Shown piece by piece: positions 13,501-24,983 of a stretch of 64,000 nucleotides of DNA. Origin of the DNA: Reticulascus tulasneorum (taxonomy: Eukaryota; Ascomycota; Sordariomycetes; Glomerellales; Reticulascaceae); NCBI GenBank assembly GCA_001557505.1, contig LSAX01000001.1:1922001-1986000 (forward strand), written 5' to 3'. The notes beneath the pieces are model-generated. The model made no database searches and was not told where the DNA came from. It saw only the letters and a list, made by a program, of their open reading frames with translations. Both the position numbers and the translations under genes were made by a program. Every line of letters starts with the position of its first letter. Position 1 is the stretch's first letter.

Positions 13501-14043
13501 TCCTCCCGCTATGAAGGACGGTTCTAGATCAAACCCCAGCGCTCTCGTATCACGCGGGCGTGAGGGACTGTTGTCTATATCGGACACAGTCTGGAAACTA
13601 TCCCTGGGCTGTGCTTCCCCTCCAGGCGTGTTTAGAGCTCCAGATATCGGTTGTGCTTTGGATGTGAGGGGCACGCTGTCGGAATCAAAGTAGTCCCCGG
13701 GAGTGGGCTCGTCGTAGTATGGCGTCTGTGCTTCATACGGGAAGCTGGAAGACGATATGTGACGTGGTAAAGCCGGGGGAGGCTGGTTGATTTCGGGTGG
13801 TAGAGCAAACTGCAGTGCCGTTGGGTCTATCGGGGATTCGGGACTTACCCCTTCCTCTGGGCGAGGGGCATATGGCTGTTCCCAATATGTCGAGATACCA
13901 GGCAGATTGGCAGCCATCTGGGCTGTAGTAGGAGAAGCAGAGACTGATGGACCATGGTGATGATTATATGCGATCTGTGGTTGGGGCGCTGCCTGCAGAC
14001 GACTCCCACGACGACCTGACTGCTCCTCCGTCGGCTGATCCAT
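7536..14043 (-). CDS. CCH1: Cch1, voltage-gated-type high-affinity calcium channel alpha subunit
   Basis: The pore-forming plasma-membrane subunit of the fungal high-affinity Ca2+ uptake system, which works with Mid1 (not in the window). Exons, in transcript order: 12478-14043, 10051-12426, 8230-9992, 8079-8168 and 7536-8013 (2,090 aa). The first ATG is 14041-14043. The N-terminal ~310 residues are polar and disordered. Four six-helix ion-transport repeats follow. The pore loops read SANTF near residue 661, SSENW near 925, SQEGW near 1399 and CGEGW near 1687, so the filter positions are N/E/E/E. The region after repeat IV contains a DPAGTGFISKEAFPRLL EF-hand-like stretch. The cytosolic tail is Ser/Arg/Pro-rich. 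The third intron (8169-8229) starts AG|GCAAGT, a GC-AG intron. Divergent from the PHD gene. Confidence 0.96.
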
Positions 14044-15321
14044 AATGACTGACCACCGGACGCTCTGCAAAAGGAATCGGCCGTGGAGAGCGTGTTGATC
14101 AACCCGGAGACGATTTGGAGGACAGCGATCGTGTCATATATTAGTCCTCGCAATTACCGGCTACAGTATTAGGTGTTGCGTGGACGCATACGGTCACAAG
14201 TTGGTGGTGATCGAGCTCATGATCCACCTTACAGCACCAGGCCAGAAGAAGGCATCGTTGGAGGCTCTCGTCGACAGTCGTCCGCGTGTTCAAGTCGTGC
14301 TGCGCTATGCGACCAAGGATTCCGAGATCCGAGATATGTGTATTCGGGAAGTGCAGCGAAGGCTTCCGTGTGTTGAGTATTTCTTGGATTCGCGCTCGAG
14401 GTAAGGATTGAATGTTGTGCTTGTAGTCATTCTAGTCGAGTATTCAGGACTGTTTCCGACGAAGGACTCAGGAGGCCAAGTGTGGTGGTGCTGAGCGGCT
14501 GAACGTTTGACTGCAGTGTGTGAACTGCTATTGGCACTGTCTCACGGCACAGGAAGACAGGGGGGTGCCACACTGTTGGATGTACCCAGATACCTGTTTG
14601 ACGTGCCAGCGTCCCTCTATCTCTGAGGTACTTTATGGTACCTAGGGAACCTTTAGCTGTGCCTGGAATATCCTTGCTTGGGGTACTGTGTAGCAGGGGT
14701 CTCAAACCGATCCCTAGAGGCATTGCGGCACCTGTAGCATGCCAGATCTACGTACATACGTATTACTACATACACATTAATTAGAAGTACCAATGTACAC
14801 AGATGCTTACCAGATACGCCAGGATATCATGTATTTAGTACTGTACGTCCGTGGTGTATACTACATATGCGGTGGGACTAGACCAGGGAGATAAGTTGCA
14901 TCGGTACTTGGTCATTTATTATTCAATATGCCTCCCCGTTTGTCCCTTGATTGGAAGCATCATGCATGCTGCCCAGCCACTCTGGCCCTGGAGCTATGAG
15001 GTCAAAAATAGCCCGCGCCACACCCGTCCAGAGTGCAACTTCATTGAAACAGCCCTCACTAGAATTTCCAAAGCCGGATGCTACAGAGCTAGTCAACATC
15101 AGTCGCAGTCCGTCAATTCTTCGCTTTCTGCACATCAGGGCTGCTTCAAGCTCTCGAACAAAACGCGACATTTCAGCCTCCAACCTGCTCGTATGCGCGC
15201 CTGTTTCGTGTCATGACGCGCTTCCAAGTCGGAATCTCCGCGATCATTCCGCCATCCTTCTAACCATCTCCGACATCACACGACGATCCCTTATCTCTCT
15301 TTAACCACTGCCGACATCAAC
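14044..15321. promoter_or_regulatory. Divergent intergenic region CCH1/PHD gene
   Basis: 1.28 kb with both promoters. 14620-14650 and 14750-14840 have AGGTAC/TACGTA words and AT-rich DNA. A 74-codon frame near 14180-14404 starts only at GTG and shows no recognisable domain. No gene supported. Confidence 0.5.
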
Positions 15322-18020
15322 ATGGTGTCATCACGAAAGCGGCCGTTGCACGAACTCGACAATGATGCTCCCGAAGAGCCCTCGTTGCTCCATCGCATTC
15401 GAAACATGTGGCAGTTCGCGAATCTCTGTCAATGGATCTATCTGTTTGGCAAGGCTGTCAAGATTGGAGAAGAGCTTGATGTCGAAGTAAGTCCAGTGTT
15501 TTACCAAGAGGTGCGAGAACGTGCTGACTTTTCCGACACTCTAGGAAATCGAGGCTCAGTGCTTGAATCCGAACCCCCTCGTCCTCCAAGAAATTGGCCT
15601 CGCGCTGCTCAAATTCGTCTCATCACATCGTGGTTTAACGTATGTCAGGCGACGCTCTTGTCGCTGTCTTCCCCCCTTAGAATCACAAGCTAAGAGCAGT
15701 ATAGGCACGAGCTGTTTGACGAATATACTCGGAGACAATATGTTGCTATGGCTCCTGAAAAGAGCCCATTTGGTACTGAGGAATCTCCTGCTAGGTTTGC
15801 TGATTTTGACATATTCACAAAGGTTCAGAAGCAGCCTTACCCGCCTCCGTCATCATATGACTAACATCTTCTCTTCTCATCAGATCCGTGTCCTACAACA
15901 ACTTACACAATGGGTCATGATCCATCCGGACAGAGTGAGGGAGAAAATGGAAGAGCAGAAAGATGTTGACCAAACCAGCTGGGTACATTTGCCACCATCC
16001 TATTATTAGCGTGATATCTGACAGTATACAGAGAATAGAGCCTATTGGCTGGGATAGCCAAGATCGAAGCTATTTCGTTCTTGATGACGATCGACTGTAC
16101 CGTCTGACAGAGGCACCCCCCACGCCTTTGTCGGTAACACCCAAAAAGAAGCCTAAAGGTTCTCGGAAAGGTTCTCGAGCAAGCAAGAGACGCCGCATGT
16201 CGGTGGCCAACAGCCCCGACGACTCAAGCAAACATGAAGGCTCAACTCACAATCAGGCGCCCAATGCCGAAGGGCAAGAGGATGGACTGGGGGGGATGAA
16301 ATGGGAGTGTCTGGCAGTTACTTTGGACGAAGTTCGTCAATTTATCCTCACCATTCACAAAACCCGGGACGCAAATGAAAGAGTGCTTCGGGATCAGTTA
16401 GAGGGCCACCTGGTGCCAATTCTGGAAAGACAAGAAGAGGGCAGGAAGAGAAAAGCACTGCAGCGTGAGAAAGAGCTTCTGAACCTTGCAAAAATGGCAA
16501 ACGCAAAGAGATCTAGTCGTCTGGCTGGCAAGGCGGAGCAACAGAAAATGGAGGAGAAGGCAAGGGAGGAGGAACAGCATCAACGGGCGGAGGAAGCTGC
16601 TGTGAGACGGGATGAATATGAGCGACTCAAACTGGAAAAGGAACGGGATCTGAGGCTACTGTCGAGAGAAAAGCGTCTGAAGGAACGCGAGGCACGGCGC
16701 TTACAGCACGAAGATGAACTCCAGCATTTATCAGAAGATAGCAAGACCATTGGTGGGGGTTCGGGGCGTATGTCTGAGCGACGACTGCAGGCCGAGATCG
16801 AGAAAAACAAACAAGCACTCAAGGAACTCGAGGAAGAAGACGAAGAAGGAGATTGGATATTTGACTGCGTATGTGGTGTTTATGGGCAGATCGATGATGG
16901 AACACACAGCGTTGCGTGCGAGAAATGCAGCATTTGGCAGCACAGCAAGTGTGTTGGAATTCGTGCGGATGAAGCGGAGAGACTCGACTTTCATTTTGTC
17001 TGCGGCTCATGCCGTCGTCTTGAGGAAGATGCGAAGCAACGGCCTCGACCAACCATCAAGTTGAAAGTTAATCGCCCAGATAGCGACTCTTCAACAGCAC
17101 ACCAAGACCAGAAGTTTGCCCCGCTGCCGAACTCGGTGCTTGTCGTCGAGGCTTCCACACGTCTGACGCCTCCTGAAGTAACAACAGATCGAGGAGCCGG
17201 CAATGTTGCTGGCAGCGAGGACGAGCGGACAGTTTTCAAGGAGAATCATTCCAAGTCGCCCACCCATCACCAAGAGGTCCAGTTAACAGGACAAGTTGAT
17301 GAAGGGCCAAGCACTTCAAATCAAATATCTGCTGTCAACGATGGTCCAAGTCATCGTTTGTCTCCAACAGGCTCGCAACATGGCGCGCTAAGTCAGCTAA
17401 CTAATCACTCTGGATCCTTGTCATCTAACTCGCATGCTATGTCTAGCCGGGAGGAGAGCAATGGCCATAATACTCACAATGACACGGTCTCGATATCTCA
17501 GCAACGTCTCATCCTTACAGTACCAATCACGCCTAACGCGTCTAATGCACATCCCCCCAACAAACCATCCAAGACCATGCCTTTGGTTTCATCCAACGGC
17601 CTGTTGTCGAATAGCAACTACCGACCGCAGTCGAAGTCAGAGCCCCATGGAGTGTCTTCCACACAATACCACTACCAAGAACCAATTTCTACCGGTGGTT
17701 TCCGGTCACATACTCCTGGCAGTGCGAATCGCCTGGCAACACCAGTAATGGCTCAGGACAACGGCATACCTGGGGGGTCTGCACAGTCATCTACATTGCC
17801 TTCTGCAGAAGGTGGGTTTTCGCCAACGAAACATTCGCCGCCATTGCCACGCTCTCAGCCAACAGCGACAACCGTTGCCTCGTCTACTCTCCCGCTGGTT
17901 TTCCCACCGGCAGCAACCTTGTCTCCTTCACCCCGACAACAGATTCTAACTCCGCCTACTAAATCAACCGAACCCACTCGGCGGTTGCAAGCGCCTGAAA
18001 CGCCATCGGGTAGCCTCTAG
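15322..18020 (+). CDS. WHIM-region and PHD-finger chromatin protein (RSF1-like)
   Basis: Exons 15322-15486, 15545-15639, 15705-15822, 15884-15982 and 16032-18020 encode 821 aa. The N-terminal ~170 residues read like the DDT/WHIM region of ISWI-partner proteins, ending in PIGWDSQDRSYFVLDDDRLY, the WHIM2-like motif that is typically followed by remodeler contacts. Next come a basic segment (KKKPKGSRKGSRASKRRRM), a long Glu/Arg/Lys coiled coil (about residues 250-420) and one PHD finger at about 436-484. The PHD finger has the Cys4-His-Cys3 order: CVCG, CEKC, HSKC, CGSC. The C-terminal ~330 residues are Ser/Pro/Thr-rich and probably disordered. The architecture resembles RSF1/Acf1-type chromatin readers; I infer a histone H3-tail reader in a remodeling complex. 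Which named fungal subunit it corresponds to is not settled. Confidence 0.88.
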
Positions 18021-20841
18021 ACAAAGGTCTTGTATTTGTCTTACCCCTTCATGACACAGTAGTCGCGTATACTGAAAGTAGAGACGGTCCACGGTGTTTC
18101 TTGGCGGTGTTAAAATAAACATGGATGCACAGTATGACATGATCAATACTCTTCCGGCTTCATGGGACCGCTTCAATTGCACACACTTGATCATTAGCAA
18201 ATGATAACGGTGACATTAGGCGTAGCAATTACATTGGGGTAACTATCCTCTCATTGGGAGGCTAGCTAGGAAGCGGTGTGGAGGACTGGATCCCGGTACG
18301 ATGAAGGAGGATTGGCACAGAGAGTGCCCATGTTTATTTGCAGCAGATACATGTTATTAAGACCAGAAAGGAGTCCTGATCGACGTACTTTGTTATAGAT
18401 GCAGTCACTCCATTGAGCATGTCTGTATAAAGTACCAAAACTCTCCTGTAGCTCAGCCTGGTAGTACTCATTGATGCAGCGTGGCAACGTCGAGATGGAC
18501 AGAGCCAAGGGGGCCAAAATCATATGCTCACTTGTCCACCACAGCCTGCCTCTAGTTGTTGCAGGACCAATCATGGCAATATAACGCGGATGGGCCAGCG
18601 AGACGATTGAGATATTGGGGGTGAGATCGCGCAGGGGGCATATCGCCCTTTGGACTTCTTGTTGTTGGCGTAGGATATGTCTCAACCTACTTTATGGCAG
18701 GGTTCCGGTCACAATAATTGAGATGAGTTGTGAGGCATCGTTGACCAGACCGTGCTTTGGCACGAATTCCTGGCCTGAGCTTTGGAACAGGACCAGGACA
18801 CGGCAGCCTCGCTTGGAGCTGTTCGCCGGGTAGTCCGTATAGGTCATCGAAGATCAAGACTTGCCTTCGTACAAGCTATTGCTGAGAATTCGCCACATTC
18901 CTCGCAGGTTGTGTCGAGGCCTTCAGGATGGGAAATAGGTCACCTTCTCTCCAGAACACGGCTTTTCGGGGTGCCTGAAGGCGAGCAGGAGCGTCAAGCT
19001 GAGGAGGGGAGCGCGGGTTTGCAGAAGTGCAACGTGCGTTACCTGCAAGCCACACGAGAGATGCGGCGATCGTTCCATGGAATGAATAGGAGTGTTTGGG
19101 TGTCGACAAAAGCAACCCCGCCTGCCTAGCCTACTCAAGTAGTTGGAAAGATGGAGCCGGCCAAGAGCTCGACAGTCCAACATGGGACAGCGCCATGACA
19201 CCCAAATACCCTCTGGAGATGGTATGCTGAGTGCGCCCAAGTGCCGTGAATGAACTAGGACAGAAGGAGGCGCCAGGCGACGTGCAGTGTCTGGACCTTC
19301 CACCTGGGAGGAGAAGGCTAGAAGGCGGAGATGATCCGCCACTAATTCCTATTCATAATGCGTGTCAATGAAAGGATGAAAGGGGAGGCAGGTGGCAGAC
19401 CGAGAATAGGTGTGGGGCCCCGCGCATTCAGTTCAATCCGGTTGGCAGCCAGCTCAACTGCGTTGGAGTCTTGAGGTGAGTGGAGGTCAAAGACATGCGC
19501 CACGCCTGCCCTTGGCATCAGCCAATCAGAAGCCCGCTGCCTACGCTTCCGGGAGCAGCGTAACAAACACTGCATTCCAAGCCAACAAGTTCCCCCAGGA
19601 TCCCCTCTGCGAAACTGTACGAAAAGCTCGCAAGGCGCTGTGGCCGCCCTCAAACTTAACTTGGTACCGCAGCCATAAACTCGTGGTCAGGCACAGCCCG
19701 GCTTGCTGCACGAACCATGGGAAGTTGGGGGATACGGTGAATGATGGTGGGAAGAGCAAGACAGAGAAGGGAACCGAGAAGCTGGTTTTCCTTCATGCTG
19801 CCTCAAACAATACTCTCCTCGATGTACTTACTATCCATTGAATAACAAATCTGCTTTGGCGAGGGGCTTCAATCTCCCTCTTACAAGCCTTGCTACCAAG
19901 ACGCCCACAAGGACATCGGTGCTTGGAGCAATAGCACTGGGTCGTCAGCCAAACCGCCTGCATGGAACCACTGCAGACAAGCATTGCATGTGCCTCCCAA
20001 CGCTGTTTTCAACCACATGGCCGAATGCGGCAATACTAGATACTCAGTTCGGCACCAATAATCCATAGCATTGGAGGGAGGCTAGAGAGAAGACAAGAAG
20101 GAAAAGACATGTGTATACAAATACCCCGAGCCCACTTTCTTTCTCCAATGATCCATCATTATTAGACAAAGACGGCCTTTGACTTCTCTGATTTCTGCCT
20201 CCTGACAGGAAGTGACAACAAAAGAAGAAGAAGAAAATCGTAAGAAGCATATGCAACAGAGTCCCACGTAGCATAAAGACGATACTGACAGCGCCCGACG
20301 GCAGACCACGTTCCATCCCGACATCGTCACAGGAAGGGGGTGAGCCCATGACATCCTGGTCCTTGTCGACGGCTGCTTGCAAATGGTTCGTACTCTATCC
20401 CCGGTCTTGTCTCGCAGCACTGCTGCATATGATGAGAGCAAACCAGCTCTGACCAGAACCCATCCTTGTAGAGGCCAACCAGGCTTCAACAACAGACATC
20501 TATTAACCTGGCATCTTCGCTCATCTTTGACGTTCTACATCTGGCCACCAAAGGGGGTACTCGCGTCTCCCATTCAGATTCACCGTCGCGGGAATCCAAA
20601 GGACAAACTCCCCGAACCACCTTTGTCCTGCATTTCGCAGCCGCTTTCTTCGATAACCCACCTCGTGCTCTTCCTCCCTTAAAAACATCATCACTGCCAG
20701 TGCTCAGCTGCCGCATCGGGCCCCGACAAGGCGGCATCAGAATCAAAAAGGACACAACGCTACTATATCCTCTTCCTCCGCCTCCGTTTCCTGCCACGCT
20801 AGGGTCTGACCGTTGACTTTGGCCGCGGATCGACAGTTAAG
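18021..20841. other. Long intergenic stretch upstream of the HMG gene
   Basis: 2.8 kb, the longest gene-free stretch here. Chance frames of up to 143 codons lack domains. A long 5' leader of the HMG regulator probably occupies part of 19.8-20.8 kb, where several short upstream ATG frames exist (for example from 20383). This would fit a regulated transcription-factor gene, but no element could be identified. Confidence 0.4.
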
Positions 20842-22524
20842 ATGGAACAGACAGCACCACCGTCGCCGGCACCCTCGAACGATGACAATTATCAGAACGG
20901 TCTCCACCACTTGATGCCTCACAATACTACCACGTCATATCCACGGCAGAGCATCTACACAAACGAACGTATCATGGGAGGGCCACACTCCCAGTCAAGA
21001 TATGGTATGCCAGGCCGCCAACAGGAGTTGCCCTATGAGAATGAGTCGCCGTATACTCACCGGCTTAACGATGATCTAATGGTGAGGGTTCCCAGCTCTA
21101 CCGGCTCATGACTGTCTAACCAGGAAAGCAGCATACTCCGCATCAAGCTGCCTATGAGAGCCGCAGTAATTTCTACGGACCTTTGCCCGGCGAAATCAGC
21201 CATCACGTACGTACTCCGAGCATTGAATGAACACCGGGTATACTTACTATCATTGCCTTTTTAGCCCTACAGCACGCCGGATACGTCTCCACCGACCCCA
21301 TCGCGAGCCGTAGATGCCCTTACGACTCGAAGCGGGTTGCATGTCTCTAAAGGATCCCCGACAAAGCCCCTAGCTGCCCGAGCAAGCCGCGTCACCAAGC
21401 CGACGCCAAAGAAGAAGAGAGAAAAGGCAAAGGCGACCAGGAAAGTCGAAGGTGTGCGGAAGCCGCTCAGCGAGCTAGCTAGCGACTATTCTCAGACCCC
21501 GCTCGCCGACATTGCCGCCTATGTTCATCGATCAGCGGCAGAAAGGCACACTGAAGTAGAGGAGAGCAAAACTCCCGGAAAGATCAAACGGCCAATGAAT
21601 GCATTCATGCTGTACCGCAAGGCTTACCAGAACCTAGCCAAATGTGTCTGCACACAGAACAACCATCAACTCGTCTCCCAGGTCTGCGGTAGCAGTTGGC
21701 CCATGGAACCTGAGCATGTTCGTGAACAATTCAACGAGTGGGCAAAAACCGAGCGGGCGAATCACCAGAAAGCACATCCCGGGTACAAATTCACGCCGTC
21801 GAAACCAAGGCCGAAGCCAAGAGACGAGGAGGCGGTATCCGACGAAGGGGCGCTTGATGACCTTGACTGGGATCCTAATCGGGCGACTAGCCGCAGCAAA
21901 CACTCCAGACCTCAAATACCGATTCACGGAAATGAAAGCCTACCATCCGCATACCTTAGCCATCCTACCATGGGTGGAAACTCGGTGGGGATGGGGACAG
22001 TGATGCAAACGCATTCAGCGTATCAGTATACCAATCCCGGAAAACCATTGCCAGCACCATACCATCAATCTGGCCTTGCCAGTGGCCATTACTACCAGCA
22101 AACTGTTCATCAGAGGCCAGATGCAACAGGCTTCGTGGAAGACGTCTTAATAAGAAAGACGCCATCTCCCGCAACGGGATATGCTGTCCCTCCTGTCAAC
22201 GATCGATTTGAAATACTTAGTCAATATGCGCACTTGCAACAGTCTGACAGCTTAGAGCAAATGATCGACCCTGGACTAGTTGCTCAAGAGGGCAGTCCAT
22301 ATGGAGGTGTCTACGGCGATCCAATTCTCGGGGGACAACACAGGTGGCAATCCCCCCTCGATCTTGGAGGTGAGAAACAAGACCCACACGAATGCGTGTC
22401 TCCGTATGAGGATGGCGTTGCGCACGATGCTCAATTTCAAATCTTGAGAGGGCAAGAAAACAGCTGGAGAGTAGAAGAGTTGGACAGCAGCCACTTCAAC
22501 AATTGGATGGACCAGCAAGGGTAA
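20842..22524 (+). CDS. HMG-box transcription factor (MATA_HMG type)
   Basis: A DNA-binding regulator with one sequence-specific HMG box. Exons 20842-21081, 21132-21206 and 21265-22524 give 524 aa. The first acceptor could instead be three bases earlier (exon from 21129). The box spans about residues 209-280: KIKRPMNAFMLYRKAYQN, a QLVSQVCGSSWPME middle helix and QKAHPGYKFTPSKPRPK. This matches the MATA/Ste11-like class used in mating, fruiting-body development and nuclear identity. A basic stretch (PTPKKKREKAKATRKVE) precedes it and could be a nuclear signal. The flanks are Pro/Gln/Tyr-rich and probably activating or disordered. The TAA stop lies inside a GTAAGA donor-like sequence (see findings). 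Exact orthology among Sordariomycete HMG proteins is not decided. Confidence 0.88.
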
Positions 22525-23400
22525 GAGAAAGCTGCAATAGTAACACTTGTCATCTTTCACTTTGGAATGACGAATGCCATGCTCGACACAGATTCCGAGC
22601 AAAGGGAAAAGCTCCTAAACATTGCGTTGTCAGCGGCAAACTAGGAGTGTGTTGTAGAGGAGAGCAATGCTAGATAGAGCATGTTTATCGTAGCGCTGTA
22701 TAATTACAATTAATTGATCTTTGCTTCAGGAGAACTTTACTATAGTGTCACAGACAGTGAGCTCACACTGTCGCATTCTCAAACGTGATATATCTAGCAG
22801 CATTCAAGGAGAAACCAGAAAGAAAAAAATAAAAGAGGTCGGCCGAGGAAGGAAAAGTTTGAAGGCATGGCAAAGCAAACCACTTGCCAGGTGCATGCCA
22901 AAATCAGTTTCTCAACGAAGTGTCTGAGCCGGCAGGCCAATAGTTTTGCTCCTGAGATAGCGAATGGAATGGTGTGCATCTGCTAGATCAAATCTAATCA
23001 GAAGTGCCTGTACGGACTACATAATAACATTATTTGACCTATCGGATAAAAGTGAATTTGCCAGGTTTGGGACACCATTTATTACACATGCAGATAAAGA
23101 TGAAACTGATCAAAGAACTTGCTGGATATGTACTTAAACGATGGCGTGCGACAACGTCCCGTTATCTACTTACCTACCGAAATAGTAAGTGTGCGAAATG
23201 CAATCAACCACGTCCCACCCCAATGCCCTACCTGTGAGACCTTCTATTTCTCCCAACAACCACCTGGTACAAAGGAATCAGAGCCGAAGCTATACGGCAA
23301 ATCGGTACATATTTGTACTTGTTTTTGACGTCTTCTTTCACGTCTTTCACATACGCGAGTTGCCATTGCCTGCGGTACCCAGGAAACGAATGCAGAAGAA
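22525..23400. other. Intergenic HMG/EMC5
   Basis: 876 bp, AT-rich around 22670-23160. No supported gene. It holds the HMG 3' region and the EMC5 promoter. Confidence 0.4.
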
Positions 23401-23891
23401 ATGACCTGGATATCTCGGTCTATTACGGGCCTTGGCCTTATTCTCCTTGGCCACGCGTAAGTCGAATAAGTACCAGCGCGATAGTCTGCAGTCTAACCAA
23501 TTGCTTGTGTTACAGGTGCTATTCGGCACAGGAACACTCGACGCTGCAAGCCTTCCGAGCTGCCTCACCTTTGTCTACTCCCAACTTGCCAGCACACAGC
23601 TCTCTGCCACCTGACATCACCATGGAAACAGTCGTTGCAACGGTGATTGTCTGCTTTGGCCTCATCTTGGGTTCTCCGAGCCTACGACCCATTCAATGGC
23701 GAGTCTGGGCGGGAAAGATTGAAAGGGAGGGGGAGGCAGGGTTTCTCAGCGGCGGTGGGGAAGTCGAGAAGGACTACATGGGGAACCCATTCCGAATTCT
23801 CGAGAGCCGACCAGGTTTCATTGACATACGGAAACAAAGACAAGATTTTGCCAGCTGGGTGAAAGGTGACAAGGAAACTACGACGATTTAG
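23401..23891 (+). CDS. EMC5: ER membrane protein complex subunit 5 (Emc5/MMgT)
   Basis: EMC inserts tail-anchored and multipass proteins into the ER membrane; subunit 5 is a small two-helix core component once described as a magnesium transporter. Exons 23401-23456 and 23516-23891 encode 143 aa. The first helix is SITGLGLILLGHA, continued across the intron as CYSAQEHSTLQAF. The second is VVATVIVCFGLILG. The hallmark downstream block PIQWRVWAGKIEREGEAGF, then NPFRILESRPGFIDIR, is present. The start is the first ATG that opens directly into helix 1. The intron is 59 bp with a GTAAGT donor and TACAG acceptor. Length fits the fungal family. Confidence 0.94.
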
Positions 23892-24983
23892 CTTGAGTAT
23901 GAAAACATGGACAACATTCGGGACAGATTGGTTCTCAGAGTTGGCGGAGTCGCGACATGAAGACTTGGTACCAACGACACTTGTAAATTCCGGGGTGCCG
24001 ATGGCATTTGCAGTCTTTTCCGTGAAATAAAGTTGGTCAAGAATTTGACGTCTTCGTCGACAACATATTTTCTAGGTCTGCAACGATAACTCTGATATCG
24101 AGCCCTTCTTCCCACTTTCCAAATAAACCTCGCGGCTTATGGCATCACAGCACACTAGGAAGCCGCTGGCTATAATGCAATTCTCACATGTCCGCCGCGC
24201 CTCCTTGGCCTGTTAGAACCACCGAACTGATGTCTCATAGACATTATCATCCGTCAGCCACGGCCTGCCTTATATTTTTCTCTGCCTCCTATCCTGCTTG
24301 TTACGGGGCATTTAGTTGTGAACCTTTTCTCTCGCACGTGCCCCCCACGCGGGGCCAATTATATTTTGTTGTCAGCCTCGACCGACCCTACTCGCTGCGC
24401 CTGGGAACGTTCGATAGGATTCGATGTAGTGATGAATATCTCTAGACCAGTGGCCGTCGGTGGTGAGAATGCCAAGTCATCGGTACCATGAAGCCGTGGC
24501 ACTGGAAATATATGATATGCTTGTCACTATCAACGCATGCCACCTCTGGTCGTCATTTTAATAGCCCTTTTGGGTGCGTGGTGCTGTTAATACTCTAATA
24601 TATAGCGATTATCTCTCGAGTAGATCTGTACCTAAGTGTCGACTGTACCTTCCCCAAGCTACTAGCTTAGTAAGTGAGGTTGCTACTAGGTATTCTACCT
24701 GTTATCGCATACATACTCATTCATACCGACGGCGGATTTTAGTCATTTTCTAACGACACCATTTTCACACTGCCCGTAGTACGGTGTTTCTCAGATCTAG
24801 TTATTTGTGTGAACCCCGAACTGATATCAAGTCGGCGAAAACCCGCACGCTCGATAGTCTGCGCAGTAACTGCGCTCATTTTTGTTCTCGTCGTGGAGTA
24901 GCGCCTATCTTCGTGAGCATTGTTAATATAGCAAAAGTTGTTCCGCAATCGAAAGGTCCGAATCTCTATCATACATCTTAAGA
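23892..24983. other. Intergenic EMC5/MSH5
   Basis: 1.09 kb. 24600-24715 is rich in TACCTA/CTTAGTAAG-type words. No gene supported; promoter of MSH5 expected at the right end. Confidence 0.4.

Noticed and set aside
14180..14404. 74-codon frame with a fairly ordered sequence (EIRDMCIREVQRRLP)
   Set aside because: Only a GTG start, no homology recognised; could be a gene remnant but not supportable.
18266..18685. 139-codon minus-strand frame
   Set aside because: No domain, no splice partner, irregular composition; judged a chance ORF.
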